A DNA stretch of 64,000 nucleotides from Streptomyces spinosus (GTDB taxonomy: Bacteria; Actinomycetota; Actinomycetes; Streptomycetales; Streptomycetaceae), in contig NZ_JAINRC010000006.1 in the NCBI RefSeq assembly GCF_020400655.1, positions 248,001 through 312,000 of the forward strand, written 5' to 3'. Made by a program: the position numbers and the translations under genes. Each line of letters opens with the position of its first letter. Within the stretch, counting starts at the first letter, position 1. The notes under the pieces were generated by a model that worked only from the letters and a program-made list of their open reading frames with translations, did not search any database and had not been told where the DNA came from. This document shows, in pieces, positions 43,705 through 52,754 of the stretch.

Positions 43705-43725
43705 TCGCATGAACGTGTGATGCGG
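43705..43725 (+). promoter_or_regulatory. Promoter element of the PrsW gene
   Basis: TCGCA-TGAACG-TGTGATGCGG; see the partner at 39181-39201 whose central six bases are inverted. Downstream of both, GGACCG and GGCTCA occur in the same order, so the promoters look homologous beyond the element. Confidence 0.55.
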
Positions 43726-43782
43726 GCCGTCGCGGGACCGGGCACTGTCGGCTCATCCACGTCTGGGGAGGGAGTCGTACCC

Positions 43783-44610
43783 GTGTCGCTCACACACCGA
43801 TCGGTCCGGTTCGACCAGGGCGGGCCGGCCCACGCCGGCCGCCGCTGGGGCTGGATCGCCGTCCTGCTGGTCGGCTTGACGCTGTTCTGGCTGATCCACT
43901 CGGCCCTGGTCTCCACGCAGAACCCCAATCTGATCCCCGCTCTGCTGTTCTTCGGGGCGGCGCTGGTGCCGTCGTCCTTCGTCGCCTTCGTGGCGGGCCG
44001 GCGGCTCGACTTCGGCGCCGGCACAGGGGTCGTCGCGGTGACCGCCCTGGCGGGCGGCGCGATCGGGGTGACCACGGCCGGGTTCCTGGAGTACCGCACG
44101 CTGCGGCTGTTGGACGTCCTGCCGATGGTCGCCGTCGGAGTGATCGAGGAGGCGGCGAAACTCATCGTCCCGACCCTGCTGCTCCTGGTCATCCGAGACC
44201 GGCACCCCGGTGACGGGCTGCTGATCGGTGTGGCCTCCGGCGCCGGGTTCGCGGTCTTCGAGACGATGGGCTACGCCTTCGTCGAACTCGTCGACTCCAA
44301 CGGCGACCTGTCGGCGGTGGACGACCTCCTGGCGTGGCGCGGACTGCTGAGCCCCGCCGCGCACATGGCCTGGACGGGCCTGACGGCCGCGGCCCTGTGG
44401 TCCGCCGCCGCCCACGGCTGGCGCCGCCGCTCCGTGGGGCTGTTCGTGTTCGTCTACGCGGTCGCGGTCACCCTGCACACCCTGTGGGACAGCCTGGACA
44501 GCGACATCGCCTACGGCGTGCTGGCCGCGATCAGCCTGTCCCTGCTGGTGTACGCCACCCACCGCCTGGCGGCCCCGGCCCGGGTGCCCGCGCCGGTGGC
44601 GGCCGGCTGA
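43783..44610 (+). CDS. PrsW-family intramembrane metalloprotease
   Basis: GTG 43783 follows GGGGAGGGAG. The 275-residue protein has about eight transmembrane helices with the PrsW motifs GVIEEAAKLIVP (metal-binding Glu pair), SGAGFAVFETMGYAF and PAAHMAWTG, plus VTLHTLWD. PrsW cleaves anti-sigma factors within the membrane in Bacillus; actinobacterial homologues are uncharacterised. A longer frame from 43507 would run through promoter DNA. No anti-sigma gene is adjacent. It ends convergent to merR. Confidence 0.88.
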   Translation: MSLTHRSVRFDQGGPAHAGRRWGWIAVLLVGLTLFWLIHSALVSTQNPNLIPALLFFGAALVPSSFVAFVAGRRLDFGAGTGVVAVTALAGGAIGVTTAGFLEYRTLRLLDVLPMVAVGVIEEAAKLIVPTLLLLVIRDRHPGDGLLIGVASGAGFAVFETMGYAFVELVDSNGDLSAVDDLLAWRGLLSPAAHMAWTGLTAAALWSAAAHGWRRRSVGLFVFVYAVAVTLHTLWDSLDSDIAYGVLAAISLSLLVYATHRLAAPARVPAPVAAG

Positions 44611-44711
44611 CGCTCACGTGTGCCCCACCGGCACCCATGCCGTTCAGCACGGGTTGTCTGCCCGGCAGGTGATGCCGGCCCCGAAAGAGGTCGCATGCTG
44701 ATTGCCGATGC

Positions 44712-45077
44712 TCACCCGGCTCGGCCGGCCACCCGCAGCGGGCATCCGGTGCCCACACGTGCGTCGAGCTCGGCCCGCAGGGCGGCAAGCTGCGCCATAC
44801 GCGCATCGATCACCTTGATCTTCTCCTCGAACAGCGCGGACAACGCCTCGGCGGTGTCGGGCGCGTTCCGCAGTTCCTCGCCGGTCTGTGCGATCTCGGC
44901 CAGCGAGAAGCCGAGCGTCTGTGCGGTGCGGACGTACTGCAGCCAGGGCACCGCCTCCGGCGGGAAGTCGCGATAACCGTTGGCCAGACGCCGCCCCGTG
45001 ACGAGACCGATCTTCTCGTAGAAACGGATGGTGTCCCTGGTCAGTCCCGCTTGCGCGGCCAGCTCCCCGATACGCAC
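44712..45077 (-). CDS. MerR-family transcriptional regulator
   Basis: GTG 45077 follows AGGGAGAGCC; the frame upstream to 45287 covers the divergent promoter and is rejected. The 121-residue product has the MerR winged HTH (VRIGELAAQAGLTRDTIRFY then EKIGLV), the second helix block NGYRDFPPEAVPWLQYVRTA and a C-terminal coiled coil (LSALFEEKIKVIDARMAQLA) ending with one Cys (GTGCPL). A single Cys near the end is unlike the multi-Cys site of mercury regulators, so the signal is open. It faces the membrane protein at 45168. Confidence 0.9.
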   Translation of the reverse strand: MRIGELAAQAGLTRDTIRFYEKIGLVTGRRLANGYRDFPPEAVPWLQYVRTAQTLGFSLAEIAQTGEELRNAPDTAEALSALFEEKIKVIDARMAQLAALRAELDARVGTGCPLRVAGRAG

Positions 45078-45098
45078 GGCTCTCCCTGAACTGAGGAC

Positions 45099-45119
45099 TT
45101 GACCTTGGACAGTACTCCA
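45099..45119. promoter_or_regulatory. Possible MerR operator between divergent genes
   Basis: TTGACC at 45099-45104 is followed by a TGGA-N6-TCCA dyad (45106-45119), as expected for a MerR site within a promoter spacer. The -10 box is not clear. Confidence 0.4.
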
Positions 45120-45167
45120 CTGTTTACCGTCGTGGCGTCCGTGCAGGAGACCAGCAGGAGCCTCGCC

Positions 45168-45776
45168 GTGATCCGTCCTTTCGCCCCTTCCCACCCCGCC
45201 TATCTGCGCGTCGTACGTACAAGTGCCTGGTACGACCTCGTGGTCACAGCCGGATTCGCCACGCCGTGGACCTACGCCCTGGTGCACGACGCGCTGTCGG
45301 AGCTCGGTGACGCGACCGGGCTGGGCACCCTGCCTGCCCTCGACCCGATAGAGATCCTCTACGCGAATCTGATGGGTTCAGTGGTGGTCGTCTGGGCGCT
45401 GCTCCGGATCATCAACCCGCTGCCGGCGCACGGACTGTTCGACGGCATCGCGCGCACGCTTTTCGCCGCGTGGCAGGCATATGCGGTGGCACACGGCGCC
45501 CCGCGCTGGCTGTGGCTGTTCTTCGTTGCCGAGGTGGCGTTCGGTGTCGTCCAGCTTGTGCCGTGGTGGCGGGCTCGCCGCACCGACCGCCTCGATCCGT
45601 ACGCCCGCCGCGGTGGCGGTCCCCGGCGCCCTTCCGGCCCGGGCGGGGCCGGGGACGTCACCGGCCGCCGTCAGCCCCGCGGCGCGGCGCACACCGACCG
45701 AGGCACTCGCCGCGACGTGGGTTCCCTCCGGCTCGGAGGTGTCACGGGCGGAAGGTGTGCACACGTCGGCGAGTAG
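45168..45776 (+). CDS. Four-helix membrane protein, unknown function
   Basis: GTG 45168 lies 7 bases behind CAGGAG. The 202-residue product has about four transmembrane segments (around VVTAGFATPWTYALVHDALS, ILYANLMGSVVVVWALLRII, LFAAWQAYAVAHG and WLWLFFVAEVAFGVVQLVPW) then a Gly/Arg-rich tail of some 60 residues that may be coding past an older stop. It is divergent from merR and is the obvious candidate target of that regulator. Confidence 0.75.
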   Translation: MIRPFAPSHPAYLRVVRTSAWYDLVVTAGFATPWTYALVHDALSELGDATGLGTLPALDPIEILYANLMGSVVVVWALLRIINPLPAHGLFDGIARTLFAAWQAYAVAHGAPRWLWLFFVAEVAFGVVQLVPWWRARRTDRLDPYARRGGGPRRPSGPGGAGDVTGRRQPRGAAHTDRGTRRDVGSLRLGGVTGGRCAHVGE

Positions 45777-45832
45777 CCTGGGACACTTCGGGTGTTCACG
45801 CCCGGAGTGCGCCGTGCCGCTTGGAGGAGACC

Positions 45833-46291
45833 ATGCCGACATCCACCCCCGTGCCCGCCGGCCCCGAGTCGAGCCACCGGGCCATCGAGAACCTGATCGC
45901 ACGGTACGCCGAGCTGGTGGACGACGGCGACTTCGCCGGGCTCGGCACGCTTCTCGCCGACGCCACGTTCGCGGGCAGCGGCGGGCCGGTGAGGGGGCGC
46001 GCGGCGATCGAGAAGATGTTCCGTGACACCCTGATCGTCTACGCCGACGGCACGCCGCGCACCCAGCACGTCACCACCAACACCGCGATCGAGGTCGACG
46101 AACAGGCGGGCACGGCACAGGCGCGTTCCTACGTCACCGTGTTGCAGGCGCTGCCGGACCTGCCGCTGCAACCCATCGCGGGCGGCCGCTACCACGACCG
46201 CTTCGAACGCCGTGACGGGCGGTGGCGCTTCGTGGAACGGAAGGTCCGCATCAACCTCGTCGGTGACGTGAGCCGTCATCTGCGTCAGTAG
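45833..46291 (+). CDS. SnoaL-like/NTF2-fold protein
   Basis: ATG 45833 follows TTGGAGGAGACC. The 152-residue product is a SnoaL_4-type domain: IENLIARYAELVDDGDFAGL, LLADATFAGSGGPVRGRAAI, TQHVTTNTAIEVDE and GRYHDRFERRDGRWRFVERK. Relatives include dehydratases and ring-hydroxylating dioxygenase small-subunit-like proteins; catalytic His/Asp are not certain here. It is 56 bases behind the membrane protein and may share its transcript. Confidence 0.88.
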   Translation: MPTSTPVPAGPESSHRAIENLIARYAELVDDGDFAGLGTLLADATFAGSGGPVRGRAAIEKMFRDTLIVYADGTPRTQHVTTNTAIEVDEQAGTAQARSYVTVLQALPDLPLQPIAGGRYHDRFERRDGRWRFVERKVRINLVGDVSRHLRQ

Positions 46292-46941
46292 GACGTGTGC
46301 GCGCCGTTGTGAACCAGGAGGGACTCCGACGCGTTGTGGCGGCTCGCCGTCGAGACGCCCACCAACCGCGTCTACGACGTCCGGCGTTGAGGAAGCCGTC
46401 CGGACCGGTGCGCCGGGCGTAGCCGGCAAGGGCGCCGGTGCCGCCGGGGAAGGCGTGGCCCCGGCGCCGCCGCCGAGCGGGGGGCCGGCCACGGATTCGG
46501 TGGTGCCGAGCCGGGCGGCGCCACGTGCCGACGGACGGCAGCACCTACCGACGGACGGCGCCACCTACCGGCGGGCGGCCCCTCGACGCCGGTGACGGTC
46601 CCGCCGGCGGGGGCTGCTCCCCCAGCTGCCCCCGGCTCGCCGCCGGCAGCGCGATCAGGGGCCGGTTCCGGACACCGGGCGGGGCTCCGCCCTCGCCGCC
46701 GAGCCCCGGCACGGCACGACGGCTCCCTGCGCACGCGGGCGATCGTCCCGTCCTCCATCCCGCCGGCCATCGGCCCCGGACCACCCCCGCCCACCGGCCC
46801 GCCCCCACCGAGACGGAACCGCCCCCCGGCACCGGCCCCGCGTGCTGCCAGCCCCGCGTGCTGCCGGTCCCCCGGCGGCGGCCCGGAACCGTCGCACCGG
46901 CTCACGACGACCCCGGCTCCGCCCGTCCCCGCACACCGTCC
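46292..46941. other. 650-bp region without a convincing gene
   Basis: Open frames here are Pro/Arg/Gly shadows. Three imperfect ~20-bp direct repeats with the core ACCTACCGACGGACGGC lie at 46523-46580. A short frame ending LWRLAVETPTNRVYDVRR at 46334-46390, behind AGGAGGGA, could be the tail of a lost gene, but this is too short to judge. Confidence 0.45.
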
Positions 46942-48000
46942 TCACACCTCCCGCGCGGGCCCCGTGCTCTGGCGGGCGATCAGTTGGGGGAGGGGTACCC
47001 GGACCGTGGCCGGGGAGGAACCGTCCAGCAGGGAGAGGAGCTCGCGCGCGGCGGTGCGGCCGAAGGCCACGCTGTCCCGGGACAGCGCGGACAGCCACGG
47101 CTTGACCATCCGGCACAGCGCGGAGTCCTCCCACGCGACCACCGACACGTCCTCGGGCACCGAGAAGCCGAGTTCGGCCGCGGCGGCCACCCCGGCGACC
47201 GCCATCACGTCGTTGTCGTAGATCAGCGCGGTGGGCGCGGCGGGCCCGGACAGGACCCGGTGGGTGACGGCGGCGCCCTCGGCGTCCGAGTAGTCGGTGG
47301 TCACCGAGCGGACCTCGGTCAGGCCGCGCCGTTCGGCCTCGGCCCGCAGGCTGCGCATCCGCCGCTGGGTGTGCGCGAGGCCGGGGAGCCCGGCGATGTG
47401 CACGATCCGCCGGTGGCCCAAGGCGTGCAGTTCGGCGACGACGGCGGCCATCGCGCCGGCGTCGTCGGCCCACACCGCCGACAGCCGGGGGTTCAGCCCG
47501 GCCGGCGCGCCCCCGATCACCACGGCGGGCAGGCCGAGTTCGTCGAGGAGGCCGGGCCGGGGGTCGTCGGTGCGGGGGTCGACCATCAGGACGCCGTCGA
47601 CCCGGTGCTCGGCCCACCAGGTCCGGTATACCGCGCATTCGTCGGCTATGTCCTCTACAACTTGGAAGAGCAGGCCGAGATGGCGTTCGGCCAGCACCTC
47701 CTGGATGCCCGAGACCAGTTGGAGGAAGAACGAGTCCACACCGAGCGTGTGCGCGGGCCTGGCCAGCACGAACCCGACCGTGGCCGCGCCCTCACCGGAC
47801 AGCTGGCGTGCGGCGGTGCTCGGCCGCCAGCCGAGCTGTTCGGCCACCCGGCGCACCCGGGCCCGGGTCACCTCGGAGACACCGGGACGGTCGTTGAGGG
47901 CGAAGGAGACTGCGCTCTCGGAGACCCCGGCCCGTCGCGCGATGTCCTTCATCGTCGGCCGGCGCGCCGGTGAACGCTTGTCCGCCACTTCCGCTCCCAT
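46942..48000 (-). CDS. LacI-family repressor
   Basis: From ATG 48000 the product is 352 residues: an N-terminal LacI HTH (TMKDIARRAGVSESAVSFAL then NDRPGVSEVTRARV) with hinge helix STAARQLSG, then a periplasmic-binding-like effector domain (VGFVLARPAHTLGVDSFFLQ, VDGVLMVDPRTDDP, DNDVMAVAGVAAAAELGFSV). It is divergent from the sugar ABC/glycosidase operon and has a long dyad just before its start, so it almost certainly represses that operon and itself until a sugar binds. Confidence 0.93.
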   Translation of the reverse strand: MGAEVADKRSPARRPTMKDIARRAGVSESAVSFALNDRPGVSEVTRARVRRVAEQLGWRPSTAARQLSGEGAATVGFVLARPAHTLGVDSFFLQLVSGIQEVLAERHLGLLFQVVEDIADECAVYRTWWAEHRVDGVLMVDPRTDDPRPGLLDELGLPAVVIGGAPAGLNPRLSAVWADDAGAMAAVVAELHALGHRRIVHIAGLPGLAHTQRRMRSLRAEAERRGLTEVRSVTTDYSDAEGAAVTHRVLSGPAAPTALIYDNDVMAVAGVAAAAELGFSVPEDVSVVAWEDSALCRMVKPWLSALSRDSVAFGRTAARELLSLLDGSSPATVRVPLPQLIARQSTGPAREV

Positions 48001-48016
48001 TCTCTGCCGGTGAGCA

Positions 48017-48054
48017 CTAATGCGCTTGAGCGGGCTCAGCCTAAAGCGCATTAG
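48017..48054. promoter_or_regulatory. LacI operator dyad
   Basis: A perfect 11-base inverted repeat, CTAATGCGCTT (48017-48027) and AAGCGCATTAG (48044-48054), spans 38 bp in the divergent region next to the lacI start. Each arm may be half of a dimer site, or two dimers may bind. Confidence 0.75.
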
Positions 48055-48144
48055 CGATCAGTGGCAAGAGGCGGGGACCTTCTCGGTCACACGCCTCTGA
48101 CCTGCGGCTTTGTTGGAGTTGAGTAACTTTTCGACCTCGATCCA

Positions 48145-48173
48145 TTGACATTTTTCCATCGAAGGATGCAAGG
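48145..48173 (+). promoter_or_regulatory. Probable promoter of the sugar operon
   Basis: A consensus TTGACA (-35) at 48145-48150 is followed after 18 bases by CAAGGT, a weak -10, and the binding-protein start is 64 bases further. The area is AT-rich relative to its surroundings. Confidence 0.5.
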
Positions 48174-48236
48174 TCTGCCCCTGAACCCGTGGCCGGCATC
48201 GTCGCCGTCGCCCGCTGTCCGAAGGAGCCTCCAGCC

Positions 48237-49532
48237 GTGCGCATATCCCGCAGAACCCTCGCCACCGCTGTCGCCGTCGCGGCCCTGCTGCCGCTGAGTG
48301 CCTGCGGCTCCGGGAACGACGACAGCTCGTCGGGCGACGCCTCGGGCAAGGTCCAGGGCGACATCACCTTCCAGACCTGGAACCTGCGCGCCAACTTCAA
48401 GCCCTACTTCGAGGGCCTGATCGCCGACTTCGAGCACCAGTACCCCGGCACCCACGTGAAGTGGGTCGACCAGCCCGCCGAGGGCTACGCCGACAAGCTC
48501 AGCGCGGAGGCGGCCGGCGGCACGCTGCCCGACGTCGTCAACGTCTCCCCCGACCTGGCCGCCCCGCTCGCCAGGGCCGGGCTCGCCCTGAACCTGGACA
48601 AGGACAAGGCGGCGGCGAAGTACAAGAGCGAGTACCTGCCGGGCGCGTGGAGCAGCACCGACATCCCGGGCCTGCCGGGCACCTGGGCGTTCCCCTGGTA
48701 CCTGAACACCGGGCCGCTGTTCTACAACAAGGCCCTGTTCAAGGAGGCCGGCCTCAATCCCGACCAGCCGCCGAAGACGTACGCCGAACTGTTCGAGGTC
48801 GGCCTGCAGATCTCCAAGAAGACCGACGGCAAGGTCGCCACCCTCGCCAACGTGCCGTCCATCGAGGACTTCGGCCGCTACGGCGTCCAGCTGGTGAACA
48901 AGGAAGGCACCGCCTTCTCCTTCAACGACGCCAAGGGTGTCGAACTCCTCACCAAGTACAAGGAGTTGTACGACGCCAAGGCCCTCGACCCGCAGGCCCT
49001 GACGGCAACGCCCGAGTCGGCCGGCCACAAGTTCCTCACCGGTGCCGTCGCCATGAACCCCGGCAGCGCGCTGGACCTGAAGAACTTCAAGACGCAGGCA
49101 CCGACCCTGTACAAGAACATCGGCATCACCGACCAGATCACCAGCACCGGCCACGTCAACATGTACGTGCAGAACGTGATGGTGAACGCGCAGTCCAAGC
49201 GGAAGCCCGCGGCCGTGGCCTTCGCGCACTTCGTCACCGACGCGAAGAACCAGATGGCCTTCGCCAAGCAGGTCGCCATCTTCCCGAGCACCGCCGGCTC
49301 CCTGAACGACCCGTACTTCACCAAGGAGGACGGCACCGACGAGACCCGGGTCCGGGTGGCCGCCGCCAAGTCGCTGAAGACGGCCGTGAACTACACGCCG
49401 GTGGTGTTCAGCGACCAGATGAAGACCGCGCTCCAGCAGGAGATCGCCAAGGCGCTCCAGGGCAAGGAGAGCCCCAAGCAGGCGCTCGACAACGCTGTCA
49501 AGGCCTGCGACCAGCTGCTCAAGCAGGGCTGA
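48237..49532 (+). CDS. Sugar ABC importer solute-binding lipoprotein
   Basis: GTG 48237 lies 9 bases behind GAAGGAG. The 431-residue product has a lipoprotein signal (RISRRTLATAVAVAALLPLS then AC) and the family-1 solute-binding pattern: VKWVDQPAEGYADKLSAEAA, LPDVVNVSPDLAAPLA, GTWAFPWYLNTGPLFYNKAL, FLTGAVAMNPGSALDL. It would capture an oligosaccharide outside the cell and deliver it to the two permeases behind it. No ATPase gene is in the operon, so the shared sugar ATPase MsiK probably drives it. Confidence 0.93.
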   Translation: MRISRRTLATAVAVAALLPLSACGSGNDDSSSGDASGKVQGDITFQTWNLRANFKPYFEGLIADFEHQYPGTHVKWVDQPAEGYADKLSAEAAGGTLPDVVNVSPDLAAPLARAGLALNLDKDKAAAKYKSEYLPGAWSSTDIPGLPGTWAFPWYLNTGPLFYNKALFKEAGLNPDQPPKTYAELFEVGLQISKKTDGKVATLANVPSIEDFGRYGVQLVNKEGTAFSFNDAKGVELLTKYKELYDAKALDPQALTATPESAGHKFLTGAVAMNPGSALDLKNFKTQAPTLYKNIGITDQITSTGHVNMYVQNVMVNAQSKRKPAAVAFAHFVTDAKNQMAFAKQVAIFPSTAGSLNDPYFTKEDGTDETRVRVAAAKSLKTAVNYTPVVFSDQMKTALQQEIAKALQGKESPKQALDNAVKACDQLLKQG

Positions 49533-49538
49533 TCCGCC

Positions 49539-50450
49539 GTGGCTCTCTCCTCCCCTGCTCGCCGGGGCTCCCGGGTGCGGCGCCAGCTGCCCTCCAGTCC
49601 GTGGCTGTTCGCCGCACCCGGGTTGCTGGTCACCGCCGCGTTCGTGCTGTACCCGTTCGTGTCCACCGTGGTGAACTCCTTCACCGACCGTCGCACCCTG
49701 GTCCCGGGCGACTTCGTCGGTCTCGCCAACTACCGCGAGATGCTGCACGACGACCAGTTCTGGGTCGCCCTGCGCAACAGCACGCTGTACGTGGTCGGAG
49801 TCGTCCCGGCGCTGGTGATCCTGCCGTTGCTGCTCGCGCTGCTGGTGCAGAAGCACATCCCCGGCATCGCCTTCTTCCGGTCCGCCTTCTACACCCCGGT
49901 CGTCGCCTCGATCGTGGTCGTCGGCCTGATCTGGGTGTGGCTGCTGGACGAACGCGGTCTGATCAACTCGCTGCTGGAGACCCTGGGCGCCGGCCCGGTC
50001 GGGTTCCTCAGCGACCAGTGGCTGATCCTGCTCAGCGCCATGGCGGTCACGGTCTGGAAGGGCCTCGGCTACTACATGATCATCTACCTGGCGGCCCTCG
50101 CGAACGTGCCGCGTGAACTGCACGAGGCCGCCGCCGTGGACGGCGCGGGCGCGGTCCGCCGCTTCCTCAGCGTCACCGTGCCCGCCCTGCGGTCCACGAT
50201 GGTCCTGGTGGCCGCGCTCTCCTCGGTCTCCGCCTTCAAGGTGTTCTCCGAGGTGTACCTGATCGCGAACCCGACGGGCGGACCGGGCGGCGAGGACACC
50301 ACCCTCGTCATGCTCGTACAGCGCACCGGCACCGGCCTGAGCGGCCGGGTCGGCTACGCCTCCGCCATCTCCGTGGTGGTCTTCCTGATCACCGTGGTGC
50401 TGATGCTGCTGGTGCTGCGCGCGGACCGGAAGGACGAGGCCCAGGCATGA
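49539..50450 (+). CDS. Sugar ABC permease, MalF-like
   Basis: GTG 49539 begins 6 bases after the binding-protein stop. The 303-residue protein has six transmembrane helices and the ATPase-docking EAA loop ELHEAAAVDGAGAVRRFLSV. The N-terminal PWLFAAPGLLVTAAFVLYPF helix is typical of MalF/UgpA-type permeases. Its stop overlaps the next start (ATGA). Confidence 0.93.
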   Translation: MALSSPARRGSRVRRQLPSSPWLFAAPGLLVTAAFVLYPFVSTVVNSFTDRRTLVPGDFVGLANYREMLHDDQFWVALRNSTLYVVGVVPALVILPLLLALLVQKHIPGIAFFRSAFYTPVVASIVVVGLIWVWLLDERGLINSLLETLGAGPVGFLSDQWLILLSAMAVTVWKGLGYYMIIYLAALANVPRELHEAAAVDGAGAVRRFLSVTVPALRSTMVLVAALSSVSAFKVFSEVYLIANPTGGPGGEDTTLVMLVQRTGTGLSGRVGYASAISVVVFLITVVLMLLVLRADRKDEAQA

Positions 50451-51385
50451 CCGACACCCTGCGCACCCCGGGCGAGCGGTCCGCCCGCCCGGGGCACCCG
50501 ACCACCGACACCGCCCGGCGGACCGGCCGCCGCACCCGTTTCACCGACGACACCGGCCGGCGCGTACGGCCCTGGGAACTCGTCCTGCGCTACCTGCTGC
50601 TGCTCGGCGTGCTGGCCCTGACGATCGGCCCGTTCCTGTGGCAGCTGTCGACCTCGCTGAAGGGCCCGACGGAGGACATCTACAGCTCCCCGCCGTCGTT
50701 CCTGCCCGACCACCCCACCCTGCACAACTACGGCCGGGTCGCCGACGTCATCCCCGTGTGGGACTACGCCCTGAACTCCCTCAAGGTCGCCGTCGCCAGC
50801 GTGGTCACCAACTGCGTCGGTTCCGCCCTCGCCGGCTACGCCCTGGCGCGGCTGCGCTACCGGGGCCGCAGGGTGGCCACCCTGGTCTTCATCCTGGCGC
50901 TGCTGGTGCCCGCCGAGAGCATCATCATCGCCCAGTTCACGACCATGCGGTCGCTGGACCTGAACAACACCCTGATCGGCGTGGTGCTGCCGGGCTGCGT
51001 CGGTGCGCTGAACGTGCTCCTGATGCGCAACGCCTTCCTCAACCTGCCCTACGAGATCGAGGAGGCCGCCTTCGTCGACGGCGCCAACGTCTGGCAGCGG
51101 TTCCTGCGGATCGCGCTGCCGTCGGTCAGGGGCACCCTCGCCGTCGTCGCGATCTTCGCCTTCATGGGCGCCTGGGACGACTTCCTGTGGCCGCTGATCG
51201 TGCTCGGCGACCCGTCCAAGTTCACCCTCACCGTCGGCCTGAACTACCTGCACGGCACCTTCGCCAACGACCAGCGCCTGGTCGCCGCGGGAACGATCAT
51301 CGCCGTGGCCCCGCTCATCGCCCTGTTCGCCTGCCTCCAGCGGTACTTCTTCCGCGGGGTCGGCGAGGGCGCCGTCAAGGGCTGA
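50447..51385 (+). CDS. Sugar ABC permease, MalG-like
   Basis: The 312-residue protein has six helices and the EAA loop EIEEAAFVDGANVWQRFLRI. A basic ~45-residue cytoplasmic tail precedes the first helix. With the MalF-like protein it forms the import channel of the cassette; translation is coupled by the 4-base overlap. Confidence 0.93.
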   Translation: MTDTLRTPGERSARPGHPTTDTARRTGRRTRFTDDTGRRVRPWELVLRYLLLLGVLALTIGPFLWQLSTSLKGPTEDIYSSPPSFLPDHPTLHNYGRVADVIPVWDYALNSLKVAVASVVTNCVGSALAGYALARLRYRGRRVATLVFILALLVPAESIIIAQFTTMRSLDLNNTLIGVVLPGCVGALNVLLMRNAFLNLPYEIEEAAFVDGANVWQRFLRIALPSVRGTLAVVAIFAFMGAWDDFLWPLIVLGDPSKFTLTVGLNYLHGTFANDQRLVAAGTIIAVAPLIALFACLQRYFFRGVGEGAVKG

Positions 51386-51416
51386 GCCCACGCCACCCCC
51401 CAGCTCAAGGACATCC

Positions 51417-52688
51417 ATGCCTCCTGCCGTGCGCTTCGGCGTCAACTACACCCCCAGCGAAGGATGGTTCCACCACTGGCTCGACTTCGACCTCGACTCC
51501 GTACGCGCCGACCTGGACTCGATCGCCGCGCTCGGTCTGGACCACGTCCGGGTCTTCCCGCTGTGGCCCTACTTCCAGCCGAACCGGGCCCTGATCCGGC
51601 CGCGCGCGGTGGAGCAGCTCGTGGCCCTCGCCGACGCCGCCGCCGAACGCGGCCTGGACGTCAACGTGGACGGGCTGCAGGGCCACCTGTCCAGCTTCGA
51701 CTTCCTGCCCGCCTGGACGCGCACCTGGCACCGGCGCAATCTGTTCACCGACCCCGAGGTGATCGACGGACAGGCCGCCTACCTGCGCACCCTCGCCGCG
51801 GCCCTCGCCGACCGGCCCAACTTCATCGGCATGACCGTCGGCAACGAGGTCAACCAGTTCAGCGCCGGCCCCCACCCCGATCCGGACCGGGCCACACCCG
51901 GGCAGATCGACGCCTGGCTGGAGCGCATGCTCGCGGCCTGCGAGGAGGGGGCCCCCGGCCGGCTGCACCTGCACGCCGAGTACGACGCCACCTGGTACCA
52001 GCACGACATGCCGTTCACCCCGGCCCAGGCCGCCCGGTACGGCGGCGTCACGGCCGTGCACTCCTGGGTGTTCAACGGCACCGCCCAGCGCCACGGCCGT
52101 ACCTCCGTGCCCAGCGAGCACCACGCCGCCTACCTGGTCGAGCTGAGCAAGGCCTGGGCGGACGACCCGCACCGGCCGGTGTGGCTCCAGGAGGTCGGCG
52201 CCCCCGCGCCCCTGGTGCCCGCCGAGCACGCCGCCGCCTTCGCCGAGGCGACCGTCGCCAACGTCCTGGACTGCCCCGGCCTGTGGGGCGTCACCTGGTG
52301 GTGCTCGCACGACGTCTCGCGCGGCCTGGCCGACTTCCCGGAGCTCGAGTACAGCCTCGGCCTGCTGACCAACGACCGGCGGCCGAAGGACATCGCGCGG
52401 GTGCTCGCCGACGCGGCGCGCCGGACCCACCCCACCCCGGCACCGCGCACGACCGCCCTCGTCGTGCCCGCCGATCCCGAGCGGCGTACGGCGCTCGCCC
52501 CGGGCGGAGACCTGTACGACGCCTTCTTCCGCCTGACCGCCGACGGGGCCAGGCCCACCACCGTCCTCGACGACCGCGCCGACGACGCGGACCATCTGCG
52601 GGCGCGTGGCATCACCGAGGTGGTCACGGCCGGGCAGGTGCTCCCGGCAGCGGGGACGGGCGCGGCTCGGGCGACCGCTGCCGAGTGA
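51417..52688 (+). CDS. GH5-like glycoside hydrolase, possible beta-mannosidase
   Basis: The 423-residue protein is a clan GH-A TIM barrel: FGVNYTPSEGWFHHWLDFDL at the start, HVRVFPLWPYFQ, proton donor Glu144 in TVGNEVNQF and nucleophile Glu259 in VWLQEVGAPAP. No signal peptide, so it acts in the cytoplasm on imported sugar. The pattern and the neighbouring GH38 gene suggest the GH5_18-type beta-mannosidases found in bifidobacterial N-glycan clusters, but the subfamily is a guess. The last ~80 residues are poorly conserved-looking. Confidence 0.8.
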   Translation: MPPAVRFGVNYTPSEGWFHHWLDFDLDSVRADLDSIAALGLDHVRVFPLWPYFQPNRALIRPRAVEQLVALADAAAERGLDVNVDGLQGHLSSFDFLPAWTRTWHRRNLFTDPEVIDGQAAYLRTLAAALADRPNFIGMTVGNEVNQFSAGPHPDPDRATPGQIDAWLERMLAACEEGAPGRLHLHAEYDATWYQHDMPFTPAQAARYGGVTAVHSWVFNGTAQRHGRTSVPSEHHAAYLVELSKAWADDPHRPVWLQEVGAPAPLVPAEHAAAFAEATVANVLDCPGLWGVTWWCSHDVSRGLADFPELEYSLGLLTNDRRPKDIARVLADAARRTHPTPAPRTTALVVPADPERRTALAPGGDLYDAFFRLTADGARPTTVLDDRADDADHLRARGITEVVTAGQVLPAAGTGAARATAAE

Positions 52689-52754
52689 CATCCCCGCACC
52701 CGTCACCCACCCTGGAAACCACCCTCCTGACGTACGACCTACGGAGCATCCCCC

